Below are positions 19,881 through 31,085 of a stretch of DNA of 46,770 nt, piece after piece; the first letter of the stretch is position 1; each line of letters opens with the position of its first letter. This stretch comes from Tranzscheliella williamsii (Eukaryota; Basidiomycota; Ustilaginomycetes; Ustilaginales; Ustilaginaceae): contig JALBYF010000099.1 of the NCBI GenBank assembly GCA_023212725.1, positions 1 to 46,770 on the forward strand, given 5' to 3'. A model generated the notes under the pieces. The model had not been told where the DNA came from. It ran no database searches and worked only from the letters and a program-made list of their open reading frames with translations. Both the position numbers and the translations under genes were made by a program.

Positions 19881-21611
19881 TATGACGAGATGGATTCACT
19901 CGCTAGAACAACCATGCAGCCGTTGTTGAAGTTGAAGGTGTAGCCGAAAAAGGACTGGAAGGCGCCGAGATATACAAAGGAGGCCGGCAACTGGAAAGAG
20001 AGGAGGGAGAGAAAGGAAGCCGTGGGGAAAAATGCTAAGGTCTGGCACGCTGGTCAGCAGAACATCCAAGGCGACACCGGGGAGCGGAGTGGTCGTAAGA
20101 ATGGATAACGCTGATGCAGTCTTGTGCGGGCGAGAAACAAGGCCGAGTCGATCAGGAGCGCTCCTGTCTTGCACGGGGATGTTGCGTTGGGGACGATAAC
20201 GAAAGATAGTGCAATACCTGGTTGAGAGGTCTTGCACAGCACGGTTACGGAACGCGTCAGGCACTGGAGACGGGGTTGAGCCGGCCTTCGTACTTGGAGA
20301 AGCTATTAGTATGCTAATCCAGGGATGGCGAGACCACTGTGGGCGGCGGTTGTCAGCCGTAGCTTAGAAGCTGGTAGCAGACAGAGCTGAACCTAAGGGA
20401 AAGTGTCTTCAGCACGGTTCGAACGGCAGTGTTCGGACACAGAGTAGAGTGTGGCGCGATAGGGCAAGGCGGAAGGTGGTTGACGCTGTGTGCCTTGAAA
20501 GGCAAGTGGCGAATGACTACCAGAAAGATAGCAAGGCAGAATCGAACGAGAGAGAGCGGAACGAGGTGTGGCGAGTAAAGGCGAGAAGAACTTGATCTGA
20601 CGAGCAGGCAGGCCAGGCGGCGGCAGCGTCTTGCCTTGATTGCTCTGCGCTGCCCTGCGCTGCACTGGATTGCGTTGCGTGTCTGCTCTGCGAAGTCTTC
20701 GCGGAAGCTGTGTGCCTTTTTTAGTTGGTTCGCGACTCGCAATATAATCAAATACGCTATGCGGCTCGCGGCGCGGGCTTGCTTGGCTAAGTGGTTTGGA
20801 GGCACTAGTCCTATGCTTTGTAGTAACGTACGTTGTTAATGTAGATCCCCCACGCGCGTATCTCTTCTCCTTTTTCTCCTTTTGGGGCTAGAGATCAGGC
20901 GAGGCAAGCGACTCAAGGCCGAAACCTCAACCTATCAGAATGGGATGATCAGTAGCCGAGTAATCCTCTCCCCGTATTGTATCGGCTTGGACTCTGCTGA
21001 TAACTTATAAATTCTAACGCTTATGGTTCACGCCTAGGTCGACGAATACAAGGCTCCGTTCACCTACGTATCTTTGACCACTTTGAAACTCACGTAAAGT
21101 TGGGGCTACGTGACAGCCTGCCCGCCCAAAGAGGACCTTAAGCTAAGAGTTCGTTAAACCGATTAAAGGTATGCACTTGTACCTCTTGCTCGCTGGATAC
21201 GCATGGAATTGTTGGCTGCACTTGGGCGTACAGTGCGTGGGCGGTCTCACCCTGCCTGAACCGTCGGCCATCGTAGTACTATAGTTCAGGAACAGTAACA
21301 TGTCACATGAACAAGCCTTCACGACGGTCTTGACAAATCATCTGATCATGGGTCGTTGGACGTGTGTCGAAAGAGCAGCTCACAACCTGTGCGACACAGC
21401 CTTCCTCATTCAGTATCAGTCTAACACTCGTCAGCGCGTCCATCTCGTTAGCCATGGAAAGAGGTGGTGATTTGTGATGGCTGCTACCCAATCAAGTGAA
21501 CATGAGATGCATAGTAGCAGGATGAGAGGCGAGATACTGAGGACTTCCTAGCTCGCCTCCAGCTGTGGGTTGCGGTTGTAGATTATATCGAAGGGTGAGT
21601 AAAAAGGCTGC
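19881..21611. promoter_or_regulatory. Upstream region of HMG1 and 3' region of CLU1
   Basis: 1.73 kb between HMG1 and CLU1, both on the minus strand, so it mostly serves as the HMG1 promoter and leader. The part nearest HMG1 (19881-20700) is GC-rich with several short minus-strand frames that could act as upstream ORFs. Beyond about 20740 it becomes more AT-rich. I found no convincing TATA box, sterol-response element, transposon or RNA gene. Confidence 0.35.
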
Positions 21612-24600
21612 TTACTTGCGACTCTTGATGCTCGCCTTGCCTTTGCCTTTCAGCTTCGACGATGCAGGCGATGCGCTCGAACCACCCTGGATGAAGCGCA
21701 CGATGTCGTCCAGCGACTTTTGTGAAGGGGCCGGCGCTTCTGAGCCTGCGAACGCGCTTTCGGCGGTGGAAGCGGCGATGCGAGGGCCGGCCGAGGCGGT
21801 GCCTCGTCGCGTGCTGCCCAGGCCGAACCCGCCCTGGCGAGCCTCTTGCGCGCTGGCTTCTTTCTCCAGCTTGGCCACCCGAACCGCCGAGGCGGCGAGG
21901 CTCAGGCAAAAGGCTTCGCTCTCCTTGGTTTGAGCGTCTTCCTTGCCCAATCGATCCTCAAAGATGCGCCACGCCTCCTTCTCGATGCTCAGTGCGCTTT
22001 TGAGATCACCGGCAAGCGTGTAGGCTTGGCTAAGCTCGTGAGCCAGATTTGCTGTGTGAATGCTGTCAGCACCAAACAGAGAAAGTGCCAGCTCATGTGC
22101 TGACCTGTAGACCCGCAAGCTCAAGTCGAACTGACGTGCGTTCTGCAGAGTAAGCGCGATGTTGGAGAGGGCGTTGACGCAATCGGGATGCTCCTTGCCG
22201 TAGGCGAGGCCCCACAAGTCAAGCACTCGCCGCTGGCAAAGCAAAGATTCCCGGGTATTGCCCGCAGATCGCTCAAGTACCGATAGATTCATGTACTGGT
22301 TAAGCGTCTCAGGGTGGTCAAGACCCAAGGTGCGCTCCGAGACCGTGACAGCCTGTCGCTGGTATCGGACCGCGTTCGCCATCGAGAGATGTTCGTTGAC
22401 CGGCGGCAAATCCGCCTCAATATCTTCTTTGCCTTCCGCCCTGGCCTTGTTCATCAACTCAGCTCTTTCCATAGCGATGCCGCCGGCAAGATGATGAATG
22501 ATGGTTGCGAACAGAGCATAGCATCGGGCGACCTCGGGGTGGACCAGACCATAGACCTGTTCGTGGAAGCTAACGCCCTCCATTAACAATTCCAAACCTA
22601 GGTCTCGATCGCCTCTGCTGATGGAAATCCTTCCTGCCTCGAAAGCCTCCTCAGCCAGCGTGCTCTTCGGAGTTGAGTCTTTGATGATGGGGAGAATATT
22701 CATAACGTCCTCTGGCTCAAAGGTCGTGGTTCTCTTGCTCTTCTTAGCCGGTACCGCAGCAGTGGTACCGGCCTTTTTGGCGCCGTTTTGCGCTGTCGAG
22801 ACAGATTTCTTCTTCTTGTCTTTCTTGCTGGAAGGGGCAATAACGGGTTGACCATGGCCGTTAGGCTGTGCTTGATTGCCATCGCTCTGGGATTCCTCCG
22901 AAGCGGTAGCTTCATTGATGGTGGACTGGCCATCGAAGCGGTACTCTTGGAGCTTGAGCTGAATGCCGACACGAAGCGCGATCTCTCGCAGTAGCTGCAG
23001 GGGTCGGAGCTCCTGGTCGAAGAAGGACTCGGGAAGCTCGAACCGGAACCGCTTCCTGATCTCAGCCCTAACCTGTTCCTTCAAGGAGGTAGGCGTCAGC
23101 TTCGTCCATGCGACGTCGTCAGCTTCCGAAAGAGCTGAGACAAAGGGACTAGGTTCAGGATGAGCATTCACTTTGTCGCCGAGGAGGCAGTTGAGGAAAT
23201 GCGAAATGCAAGCCGATATATCGACCTGTTCGACGTCTCGCAGCAGAGCTCTCAGGATGCGCTTGCTGGCACGTAGTACCATTTCTTGTAGGACCGTCAG
23301 TCTGAAAGTTCGCAGGAAGCCTTGGTAACCGGGCCCGGCTTTCTTGATGAGTTCCTGGTCAAGCTTCTCCGAGTGGTCCGCCTCGGACAACTGAGCGATA
23401 TAACCAAGGTATCGGACATTAATACCTCTGGCATGCATTTGTCGACTCAGGGCACCTCCATCTGCGGCGGTGAACAGGCCAGCTGCCACGTCCGTCACGA
23501 ATCGTGGAATCGCAACGTTCCGCAGGAAGTCGCCAGCTTGTCGAACGGCTGCTACGGTAGCATCGGTCTCGTCAGTCACCGGTGTGATGACCTTGGATCC
23601 TTCCCCAAGTTCACTGGCAACCTTGAACTCCGCAAAGGCGTCCGGGTTGAACGTCAGCTTGAAGTCTGATGAGTTAATGCGCTCAGGCTCTTCCGCCTCT
23701 GTCTTCTCCTTGGAGTCTTCTGCCGATGTTTCCTCTATCTTCGCAGCCTTTTCCTTGGCTTCCTGACGGGCAGCAAGCGTGGCTCTGGCCCACTTGCGGA
23801 ATTCGCTGTCCCAATAGACTTCAATCAGCTCGGGTCGGAGAAGCGTCATGCGATGTGGGTAATTGGCAGCGCTACCACCATCGGCGACGTCCTGACCGAT
23901 GATGGAACCTTCAATGTCGTTTTCGAGCCAGTTGACATCAACAGGATTCAGGCGGGCCAAATCCAGAACATATTTGCGGCCGTCAGCACCGCGCAAACCC
24001 TTCGAGTCTACACTGAGCCAGAGGGCATGCTCTTTGCCATTAGCATCTTTGACGCTATGTTCGGGGAGATGAAGCGTTTGAGCCACCTGACTGAAAAGCT
24101 TATGGAACGCTGCATTGTCTCGGATCACCTCTGGACCTTCGACGCCGCCGTAGATAACCTGGGTGTCTTCGTTAAGGTCCGCTCGGACTGAAGCGACCGC
24201 CTTTTCTGGCTCAGCCTCTTTCCCCGCGGCCAGAGTCTTGTCTGTCGGGGCTGCGGACGGCAGCTTTTCGGAAGCCTCATCGGCGTCATCAGAGTCTTCT
24301 CTCCTGCGGAACAAGCCGGGAACGATGCTCTGAGCCACCCAACGTTCACCCTTCCAGTCCACAACAACGGTGCCCAGCAGGCAAAGACTGCCAACGTCAA
24401 GGCTGTTGAGTGTCTTGATGCCTTGGATGTCCTTGCCGACAGCAACGTGCGCAGCCTCATCGCCGCCCATGTGTGGGTAAAGATCCACGCCATCGGCGCC
24501 TTTGGAAATAAAGAGATTGTTGACGATAAACATCTGGGCATCCCGCTTGTCCATAGGATTCATTGCCTGGACTTCCCCCAACGCAACCTTGGGAATAGCA

Positions 24601-25871
24601 CGGGCGGCTGCCTGGGTGAATTCCGCAAAGATACGGTTGAGAACGCGGTCTCGCATGAGCCTCTCTGGCAAGGTGGTTCGCGGAAGTTCCCTAGCTGACT
24701 GGAGCTCGTCATTCCAGTCCCGCGTACCCTCGAGTGTATCCGCGGAGACGGCACCCGTCAGAAGATAGGCGGACTGGGATCGGAGAGGATCAGGTTGGTG
24801 GGGATGTGTGCGGACAAGCCATGGCTGGGCGGACTGCGAGTTGGTGACGGGGACTGCTGAAAAGTAGTCCCGAGACGAGATGGGGTCGTTAAACAGCTTG
24901 GAGAAGGAGCTAAGAAAGAGCGGTGAGAAGGAGCATAGAAGATCGAAGAGAGAGCATGAAGCGTACTCTTGTCCTGGAGCTCGGGGAGAGGGGTCGAAAC
25001 GAGCGCCAGAAGAGCGACTGACAAAGAAGCCATGTGTTGAAGCGGTGACATAGATGATTTCTCCTTCCAAAGTCCCGATGTGCAGGTAAAGGAGATGACC
25101 TCTGAGCTTCCATTGCTGGGGTGGCGGGTTCCAGGTAGCCAGGGCGAGCTGCCGGAGACAGACGGGCAGCTGACGCGGTCGTCGAGCGACTTCTGGGATG
25201 AGGTCAATGGCGGTGACCGAAGGCCATCCGGACCAGTCTGAGAAAGGCAGTTGTTGCTCCTCAGGAGGAGCGGTCTCGCCCTTTTGCTTGCCGTTAGGTT
25301 TGCTGTGCTGGTTGTTAGGGTCCTTCTTCCACTCCTGCGGATTTCTGACAGCATCTTGCACGCTGAGCGCAGCATCGATACCGATCGCAGCTGGGTCGAC
25401 AGCGCCACCGCTTAGCAAGTCCCTGAGACGCTGGACATGGGCGCGCGCATCAGCCTCGTTGAAGGGAACATGCGTGACGTAGAGCTCACGCCTGTTCTGA
25501 GGGACATCCTGGAAAACTTGGCGCAGCTCGATCCACTCGCTGAGGCGATCGCCGAGTTCGGGCTGAGCACCCTTCTTGAGGGGCGCGCCGATGATCGGCT
25601 TTCGGAAACAGAAAGCACCCAGCCAATACCCCTCGGGGCTGTCTGTGATGGTAACTCGTAGGTCGTTGAGCGTCTCCTGGGGAGTCACGGCCACCTTGAG
25701 GGGCGAGGGAGTGTCAGGCAAACCGCTGGCGGCGCTGCCAGTAGGAAGGAGCGGTCGCTTGGGCAGGTGGAGACTGATCTCGAAGGGCTCCAGACTTGCG
25801 TCAATTTCGGGAGTCTGGGCATCAGGGGCAGCCACCTCGATGTGTTGCAGCTCCACCTTGTCGTCCGCCAT
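21612..25871 (-). CDS. CLU1: Clustered mitochondria protein Clu1/Tif31
   Basis: Single exon, 1419 residues, ATG at 25871. The N-terminal ubiquitin-like CLU region carries DLRVTITDSPEGYWLGAF. A GSKF-like region follows (GFFVSRSSGARFDPSPR), then the CLU domain (about 380-525, including LPERLMRDRVLNRIFAEFTQAAARAIP and GKDIQGIKTLNSLDVGSLCLLGTVVVDW with RWVAQSIVPGLF). A basic Lys-rich linker lies near 1020-1060. A TPR array occupies about 1070-1300 (HEQVYGLVHPEVARCYALFA, TLGLDHPETLNQYMNLSVLE, GKEHPDCVNALSNIALTL). Clu1 binds mRNAs of nuclear-encoded mitochondrial proteins and keeps mitochondria spread in the cytosol; in yeast it also copurifies with eIF3. Length is close to, slightly above, fungal homologues. 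It diverges from VPS36 across 1.3 kb. No key region is missing. Confidence 0.95.
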   Translation of the reverse strand: MADDKVELQHIEVAAPDAQTPEIDASLEPFEISLHLPKRPLLPTGSAASGLPDTPSPLKVAVTPQETLNDLRVTITDSPEGYWLGAFCFRKPIIGAPLKKGAQPELGDRLSEWIELRQVFQDVPQNRRELYVTHVPFNEADARAHVQRLRDLLSGGAVDPAAIGIDAALSVQDAVRNPQEWKKDPNNQHSKPNGKQKGETAPPEEQQLPFSDWSGWPSVTAIDLIPEVARRPRQLPVCLRQLALATWNPPPQQWKLRGHLLYLHIGTLEGEIIYVTASTHGFFVSRSSGARFDPSPRAPGQEYASCSLFDLLCSFSPLFLSSFSKLFNDPISSRDYFSAVPVTNSQSAQPWLVRTHPHQPDPLRSQSAYLLTGAVSADTLEGTRDWNDELQSARELPRTTLPERLMRDRVLNRIFAEFTQAAARAIPKVALGEVQAMNPMDKRDAQMFIVNNLFISKGADGVDLYPHMGGDEAAHVAVGKDIQGIKTLNSLDVGSLCLLGTVVVDWKGERWVAQSIVPGLFRRREDSDDADEASEKLPSAAPTDKTLAAGKEAEPEKAVASVRADLNEDTQVIYGGVEGPEVIRDNAAFHKLFSQVAQTLHLPEHSVKDANGKEHALWLSVDSKGLRGADGRKYVLDLARLNPVDVNWLENDIEGSIIGQDVADGGSAANYPHRMTLLRPELIEVYWDSEFRKWARATLAARQEAKEKAAKIEETSAEDSKEKTEAEEPERINSSDFKLTFNPDAFAEFKVASELGEGSKVITPVTDETDATVAAVRQAGDFLRNVAIPRFVTDVAAGLFTAADGGALSRQMHARGINVRYLGYIAQLSEADHSEKLDQELIKKAGPGYQGFLRTFRLTVLQEMVLRASKRILRALLRDVEQVDISACISHFLNCLLGDKVNAHPEPSPFVSALSEADDVAWTKLTPTSLKEQVRAEIRKRFRFELPESFFDQELRPLQLLREIALRVGIQLKLQEYRFDGQSTINEATASEESQSDGNQAQPNGHGQPVIAPSSKKDKKKKSVSTAQNGAKKAGTTAAVPAKKSKRTTTFEPEDVMNILPIIKDSTPKSTLAEEAFEAGRISISRGDRDLGLELLMEGVSFHEQVYGLVHPEVARCYALFATIIHHLAGGIAMERAELMNKARAEGKEDIEADLPPVNEHLSMANAVRYQRQAVTVSERTLGLDHPETLNQYMNLSVLERSAGNTRESLLCQRRVLDLWGLAYGKEHPDCVNALSNIALTLQNARQFDLSLRVYRSAHELALSLFGADSIHTANLAHELSQAYTLAGDLKSALSIEKEAWRIFEDRLGKEDAQTKESEAFCLSLAASAVRVAKLEKEASAQEARQGGFGLGSTRRGTASAGPRIAASTAESAFAGSEAPAPSQKSLDDIVRFIQGGSSASPASSKLKGKGKASIKSRK

Positions 25872-27160
25872 GATGTGGGAAAGAGGGGTGATATCCTTAG
25901 GGCCAAAGCCGGTTTTGTCTTGTCGCCAAGGGCCTTGTGGAGAGTAAACCGGGACGGCGCGAAAGGAATGGCTGCGTTCCTCTTGCGCTCCAGTACCGTC
26001 TCACGACCGTTGTAGTGTAGGAAAGGCGAAAGCCAAAGCAACCTAGGTGATGAGGTTGTCTTTGCAAAAGAAACGACGAAACAAAACAGACCGAGTGGCT
26101 TTTTGGTTGGCGGAAAGGGTGACTCGTGGTGGTATGATGCAGCGTTGCTACCAGGATGAGTTCCTGTCAGCAATCACCGGAGCAATAGTTGTTGTCGGAC
26201 GGGTGCAAGATAGATCGCCTGCCGTGTGCACAGTCATAATAGTGTAGTCACCACCGCTTCTTCTTGGGTCAGCCGGATCTTCGCCCAATCCTTTTTTCTT
26301 CCCGTTATTCTTCCAAAGCCAGAGCCAATTACATGCATTCTTTTACGAAAGTCTAACACCTTCAAACCGAGCTGGTCTCTGGGCCGCGGTCACCCGACGC
26401 AGCCTCACAAAAATTTCCTTTCGATGTCGCTAGATGGCGAGCCCACGATCTTCAGGTGAAGGGTGTCAGCCTATGACTGGGAATTACACTATCGTGCGAC
26501 AGCCTTCTCTTTGGCTTACAGCCGCCCGACCTGTACTCGTAACGGGTGTTACGACCAGCTCAAACGTAACTCAGCGGTACCTTACAAAGAGAAAGCGTTT
26601 TGACTGCCTCACGCCGTAGCTTGCTTTGCCTAGGCTTCGGCTTCTTGGGGCTTGGCAGCAGCTCTTCTGACAAAAGCCCGAGCTGCTCCGACCTCCGAAG
26701 CTCGAGCTGAGGCAGTCTGTTAAATCAGCAAATTAGGCATCCCCACAAGTACGTTGGTTGGGTTTTAATCCACCATTAAGCAAATACGTGAGCCTTGAAG
26801 TCAAAGGTAGCTCAGGTAAGTGTGAGTGCGCATGGTTCACCTTCAAACTGCTCCACCTCCCAATGACCGCTCACAGTTTATAGTAGCGATTCATCCCGCG
26901 AAGGGCACCTCAACATGCTATCGTTGTAGCCCGTCCGGCAAGAGGAGACCCAGTCCGCCATACACACTCATGACATGCATGGCGGCGTGGCTAGTGGAGC
27001 CTCGCACGGCAATTGATCTGACTCGCTGACTACCGAACTCTGTATACGATCAGCTAAGCAAAGCATTGGACGACGAAGTTAGCGGTTGCAGTGCTATCCG
27101 TTGCTTCCTCCGTTGGTCCTTTCGGCAAACGCTACCCCAGCACGTTTGCCGTTGCTTGTT
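25872..27160. promoter_or_regulatory. Divergent intergenic region, CLU1 / VPS36
   Basis: 1.29 kb between two divergent starts. Composition is close to even AT/GC with no long frame. No RNA gene, repeat or clear promoter box recognised. Confidence 0.35.
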
Positions 27161-29200
27161 ATGGATCGCTTCAAACAGATCGATGCCAGCAACTCGTCAG
27201 TTGGTGCCATCCTCCTCCCCGACGAGGAGGTAATCACTCTCCAAGATGGGATCGGCTTATATGATGGCAAGGAAAAGAGCCCCAATCAAGCGAACGGCAC
27301 CGTCTATCTGACTTCCCATCGTTTACTTTACGTTGACGACCTGCAGCCTCATCGGCACTCGTGCAGCCTGCTTTTGTCGTTGGTCCGACAGAGTGAATAT
27401 TATGCCGGCTTTCTGAAAAGCAGTCCGAAGATCACTCTGACCCTCTCCCAGATCGAGGAAGACAACGACGCAGGAGACAGTGGGCGGCGGATAGAAGATA
27501 ATACGAGGTCGTCCTTCGCATCAGCCAGCCATGAGCGCCGTTCGACGGAATCGCGGCAATCGAAAGACTGGCGGAGCACTGCCGTGGCCGCCGAATCGAC
27601 AGTTCCATCAGGAGAAGAGAACTGGATCTGTACCATTTGCGGTTACAGCAACGGCTCCGACGTCAAGTGCGATCTTTGCGGTGTCACCAGAGAACTGAAG
27701 ACAGCTAGCGTCTCGCGGACTCCAGCGGCCGACCTTGCTCCCTCCTCGCCGGTGCACCGGGTAACGGACAAGCAGGCACCTGCACCATCACCCTCCCCCT
27801 CGCCTTCACCGTTACTCGCACCGCCAGGAGCGAACTCTGCATCGGGCGACGGCTTGGCCTGCTCAGTGTGTACTTTCCTTAACCATCCTTCGATGAACAA
27901 GTGCGAGATGTGCGGGAGCCGTCTCGGCGGTCACTGGCCCGGATCCGAAGATCGCGCACCATCACAGTCTGCGCCGATCACGCCTCTCCGCCAGAGTTCC
28001 GAGGCAGACGGCTTGTCCCGCCAGAGCGGCACACCCAGTCGGACCTCCACGCCCGGACCTCCCTCAACCTTACAGACCAACTCGGTCAAGCTCAGCTTCC
28101 GGAAGGGCGGCGATAAGGCGTTCTACAATCTGCTCAAATCGACCTTGCGCGCCAAGGCGTGGTCGTCCTCGTCGAGCACAACCAATATCGGCGCGCTGAT
28201 TCCACCGTCCAGATCGGCAGGTCGCGGGTCGGTCCAGGCTGTCGATCTTGATGGGCGTGCGGCTGCCTTCAAGCGGGTAGGCATTGACGGGATTCTGTCT
28301 GCGGTCGACAACCGCGCAAAGATGCAGACGGACGACATGCAGGGTGCGCTGAAGGATCTCGAGGCGTTGATGGCGAAGGCCAAGCAGATGGTGGATTTTG
28401 CCGAGGCGCTGAATGCCAAGCTGACGCGGCAGGAGCAGGCGGCCGCAGCCGCGCGCGCGGCTGGGGCGCCGGATGCGTCTGCGGTGCCGGACGAGGAGGC
28501 GGCGACGTTGATCCGGTCCTCACTGGTGCGGCTGGGTCTGCCCGCGCCGGCGGTGACCGCCGATATGGCGCGCGACCAGGAGGAGTACCACCGCGAGCTG
28601 GCGCGCGAGCTCGCGGGGCTCCTGCTCGGCTCTCCCGGCGGCACGGGGCTGATGGGCTCTGGCCACATTGTCCCCAAGGGGAAGCATCGCGCTGCCGTCC
28701 CGCGCGCCAGCGACAACGGCCGCGGCCTGGTCGGTCTCGACGAGGTCTGGTGCGTCTGGAACCGCGCCCGCGGCGTCGCGCTCATCCCGCCCCAGGCGCT
28801 CCGCGCCGCCGCCGTCTTCCTGCCCGACATCACAGCCCCCTCCGTGCGTCTAAAGACCTTCCGCTCCGGCCTCTCCGTCCTGCACACCCCGCGCTACAGC
28901 GACAACGCCTTCGCTGCGCGCATCCTCCACTTCCTCGACTCGCTCGAGTCCCAACACCGCCAGCAGCAGACCGTCCACAGTCAAGCCACAGAAAGCCGCC
29001 ACACCGCGCCGAACCCAGGCCAGAACTCCTCGCCATGGGGCCCCGGCGCATCGACCATCGACATCGCCGACAAGGAAGACGCCCCGCTCCTCCTCATCTC
29101 CGAAATGATGGAAACCATCGAGGCGACCACCGCGCTCGTCGTCCGCGACGAGTGCCCCACCGGCGTCCGATGGTTTGTCAACCACTTTGCACGCGCATAG
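27161..29200 (+). CDS. VPS36: ESCRT-II subunit Vps36 with two NZF fingers in a split GLUE domain
   Basis: Single exon, 679 residues from the ATG at 27161 (MDRFKQIDAS). An in-frame upstream ATG at 27086 would add 25 poorly conserved residues. The first half of the GLUE (PH-like) domain (about 1-100) contains LPDEEVITLQDGIGLYDG and GTVYLTSHRLLYVDD. Two NZF zinc fingers follow at about 155 (WICTICGY with CDLCG) and 232 (LACSVCTF with CEMCG), four Cys each. GLUE resumes with VKLSFRKGGDKAFYNLL at about 309, so the fingers interrupt the domain as in budding yeast. The C-terminal EAP45 winged-helix region fills about 390-679. Vps36 binds ubiquitinated cargo and phosphoinositides on endosomes for multivesicular body sorting. 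Codons switch from G-ending to C-ending near 28620-28690. Confidence 0.94.
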   Translation: MDRFKQIDASNSSVGAILLPDEEVITLQDGIGLYDGKEKSPNQANGTVYLTSHRLLYVDDLQPHRHSCSLLLSLVRQSEYYAGFLKSSPKITLTLSQIEEDNDAGDSGRRIEDNTRSSFASASHERRSTESRQSKDWRSTAVAAESTVPSGEENWICTICGYSNGSDVKCDLCGVTRELKTASVSRTPAADLAPSSPVHRVTDKQAPAPSPSPSPSPLLAPPGANSASGDGLACSVCTFLNHPSMNKCEMCGSRLGGHWPGSEDRAPSQSAPITPLRQSSEADGLSRQSGTPSRTSTPGPPSTLQTNSVKLSFRKGGDKAFYNLLKSTLRAKAWSSSSSTTNIGALIPPSRSAGRGSVQAVDLDGRAAAFKRVGIDGILSAVDNRAKMQTDDMQGALKDLEALMAKAKQMVDFAEALNAKLTRQEQAAAAARAAGAPDASAVPDEEAATLIRSSLVRLGLPAPAVTADMARDQEEYHRELARELAGLLLGSPGGTGLMGSGHIVPKGKHRAAVPRASDNGRGLVGLDEVWCVWNRARGVALIPPQALRAAAVFLPDITAPSVRLKTFRSGLSVLHTPRYSDNAFAARILHFLDSLESQHRQQQTVHSQATESRHTAPNPGQNSSPWGPGASTIDIADKEDAPLLLISEMMETIEATTALVVRDECPTGVRWFVNHFARA

Positions 29201-29544
29201 ATTCCACCCCTGCGACATACAGTCGTCACATGCCTCGAATCATCCATGGCCGCCCGTGCAGCGAGAGAGACAGAGCGGCAGAAAGCAAGCTGCAAATGTG
29301 TATATGCGGGCAGATAGGGGAAGCGTGATGTACAGAGCCATTGCCGAGCGTGACGGGTCGCGGAGAACAAAAGGGCATGGCGGGGCAACTCTGCAGAGCA
29401 GGTTCAGCACTTGAACCAGCCGGTTGCGTCGTGATGATGGCATGATGAAAATCGAGCGGCCACAGAGAGGCGAAAGACAGGAGGCTTGGTCGAGGTGGCT
29501 GCAACAAGACGCGCCAGGATGGGGTAAAGGAAAAGGGTGAACAC
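29201..29544. other. Convergent 3' regions of VPS36 and DRG1
   Basis: 344 bases between two stop codons; nothing recognised beyond presumed 3' UTRs. Confidence 0.4.
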
Positions 29545-30651
29545 CTAGCGCTTGAAGATGGTGACGCAGTCTTCATCTTCCAGGACATGGTCTGCGCCGA
29601 CCCTCTGACCACGCGGGTGCTTGGCGGACTTGCCCCAGACCATGGCGAACTTGAACTGCTTGATAATCTCCTTGTGGATGGCGTTACAGAAATCTTCGAT
29701 CGTGCTCCTGCCGGTCTTGAGGACGACGGGCGACGAGTAGTCTGGCGTGGCCTTCCTCGGCTTGGTGTATACACGGACGAGCGAGAGTTCTTGCCACATT
29801 TTTTCTACAAGCTCATCGTCGACGTTCCACCAGTGCTGCGACGAGATGGGTACGCTGTTGGGAATCTTGTAGAGAAGGTCGAGCTCTTCGATGCTGATGG
29901 AATCGATCTTGTTCAAGACATAGATGCATGGGATGTAGATACGGTTGCCTTCAATAACATCAATCAGCTCCTCGACGGTGGCGTCTTGTCGGAAGGAGAC
30001 ATCGGCGTTGCTGATCCTGTATTCGGAAAGCACAGCCTTAACTTCATCATGGTCGAGCTTGGTAAGCGTCGTGGTGTTGGTGATGGCGATACCGCCCTTG
30101 TCCTTCTTCCTGACTACAATGTTCGGCGGCTTCTTGTTCAGTCGAATACCAAAGCCTTCCAGCTCGTTCTCGATGATGGCCTTGTCCTTCAGCGGTTTTC
30201 CGACATCCAAGACGATAAAAATGAGATTGCACGTACGGGCTACGGCGATGACTTGACGACCACGACCTTTGCCGTCCTTGGCACCCTCGATAATGCCTGG
30301 CAGGTCGATAATCTGGATGGGGGCGCCGTGGACCTTCATGGTGCCTGGTACTGACGTGAGGGTGGTAAACTCATACGCCGCCGCTTCTGACGCGGTCCCC
30401 GTCAGCCCGGACATTAGCGTCGACTTGCCGACGGAAGGGAAACCAACGAAACCAACAGAAGCGACACCGGTCTTGGCGACATCGAAACCCAGGCCCGGCG
30501 CACCGCCTCCTCCACCGGACGGGGTGATGAGCTCACGCTTGAGCTTCGCAAGCTTGGCACGCAGCTGCCCAAGATGGTAGGACGTGGCCTTATTCTTCTG
30601 CGTCTTGTTCATCTCATCTTCAATCTCTTTGATCTTTTGTACCGTCGTCAT
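29545..30651 (-). CDS. RBG1: Developmentally regulated GTP-binding protein 1 (Rbg1)
   Basis: Single exon, 368 residues from the ATG at 30651 ([20 protein letters not shown]), which matches the family start; the frame runs 32 codons further upstream but those are not conserved. Motifs in order: a helical N-terminus with [19 protein letters not shown], the G1 loop GFPSVGKST (about 69-77), G3 DLPGIIEGA followed by the [11 protein letters not shown] signature, an inserted S5D2L-type domain, G4 NKID, and a C-terminal TGS domain ending [13 protein letters not shown]. Length equals DRG1 of yeast and animals. The protein works with a DFRP partner (Tma46 in yeast) on translating ribosomes, which is family knowledge. 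No irregularity seen. Confidence 0.96.
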   Translation of the reverse strand: MTTVQKIKEIEDEMNKTQKNKATSYHLGQLRAKLAKLKRELITPSGGGGGAPGLGFDVAKTGVASVGFVGFPSVGKSTLMSGLTGTASEAAAYEFTTLTSVPGTMKVHGAPIQIIDLPGIIEGAKDGKGRGRQVIAVARTCNLIFIVLDVGKPLKDKAIIENELEGFGIRLNKKPPNIVVRKKDKGGIAITNTTTLTKLDHDEVKAVLSEYRISNADVSFRQDATVEELIDVIEGNRIYIPCIYVLNKIDSISIEELDLLYKIPNSVPISSQHWWNVDDELVEKMWQELSLVRVYTKPRKATPDYSSPVVLKTGRSTIEDFCNAIHKEIIKQFKFAMVWGKSAKHPRGQRVGADHVLEDEDCVTIFKR

Positions 30652-31085
30652 CTTGGCAAGGCGTCCCCTGAGTGGGAAGTGGCAGTCGCGGCGTGCAGTC
30701 TGGATATGGCGTGGAACGGAGTTTAGACCGATATACGGGCGAAGCAAGCGCCGTGTAGGCCAGCAAGGTTATTTAGGTCGGAGGGATAAAGGGCGGCAGG
30801 CGAGGCTAGACGGGGGTAGTGATTAGGTGAATGGCGAGAACAAGTCGTTGCCATGGAGGCTCGTGTGGGAATGTGAGAAGAGCTCACATGCGAAAATTTC
30901 GATCACTTTGCCGCACGAAACAGATGTCGGGTGACGCTCAGATGCGTTGGTGCTCAGATCTAACAGCGAGCAACTTTCGTGCCGGCTGGGCAACAGCTGC
31001 AGGATAGCTGCGCACGAAGCACACAGATCGCCTTGCACTTGCCGTCCAAATCACCATCTACCTGAACACCTTGCAAGCCAACAAG
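30652..31085. promoter_or_regulatory. Divergent promoter region, DRG1 / MAPR gene
   Basis: 434 bases between divergent starts. No TATA box or coding region recognised. Confidence 0.35.

Noticed and set aside
21460..21480. Sterol-response-element-like sequence (ATCACCACC on the minus strand) upstream of HMG1
   Set aside because: It matches the consensus only in part and lies about 1.6 kb from the start, nearer to the CLU1 3' end.
21590..21620. Possible splice donor overlapping the CLU1 stop codon
   Set aside because: GTAAGC overlaps the TAA by chance; skipping the stop would add only a short unconserved tail.
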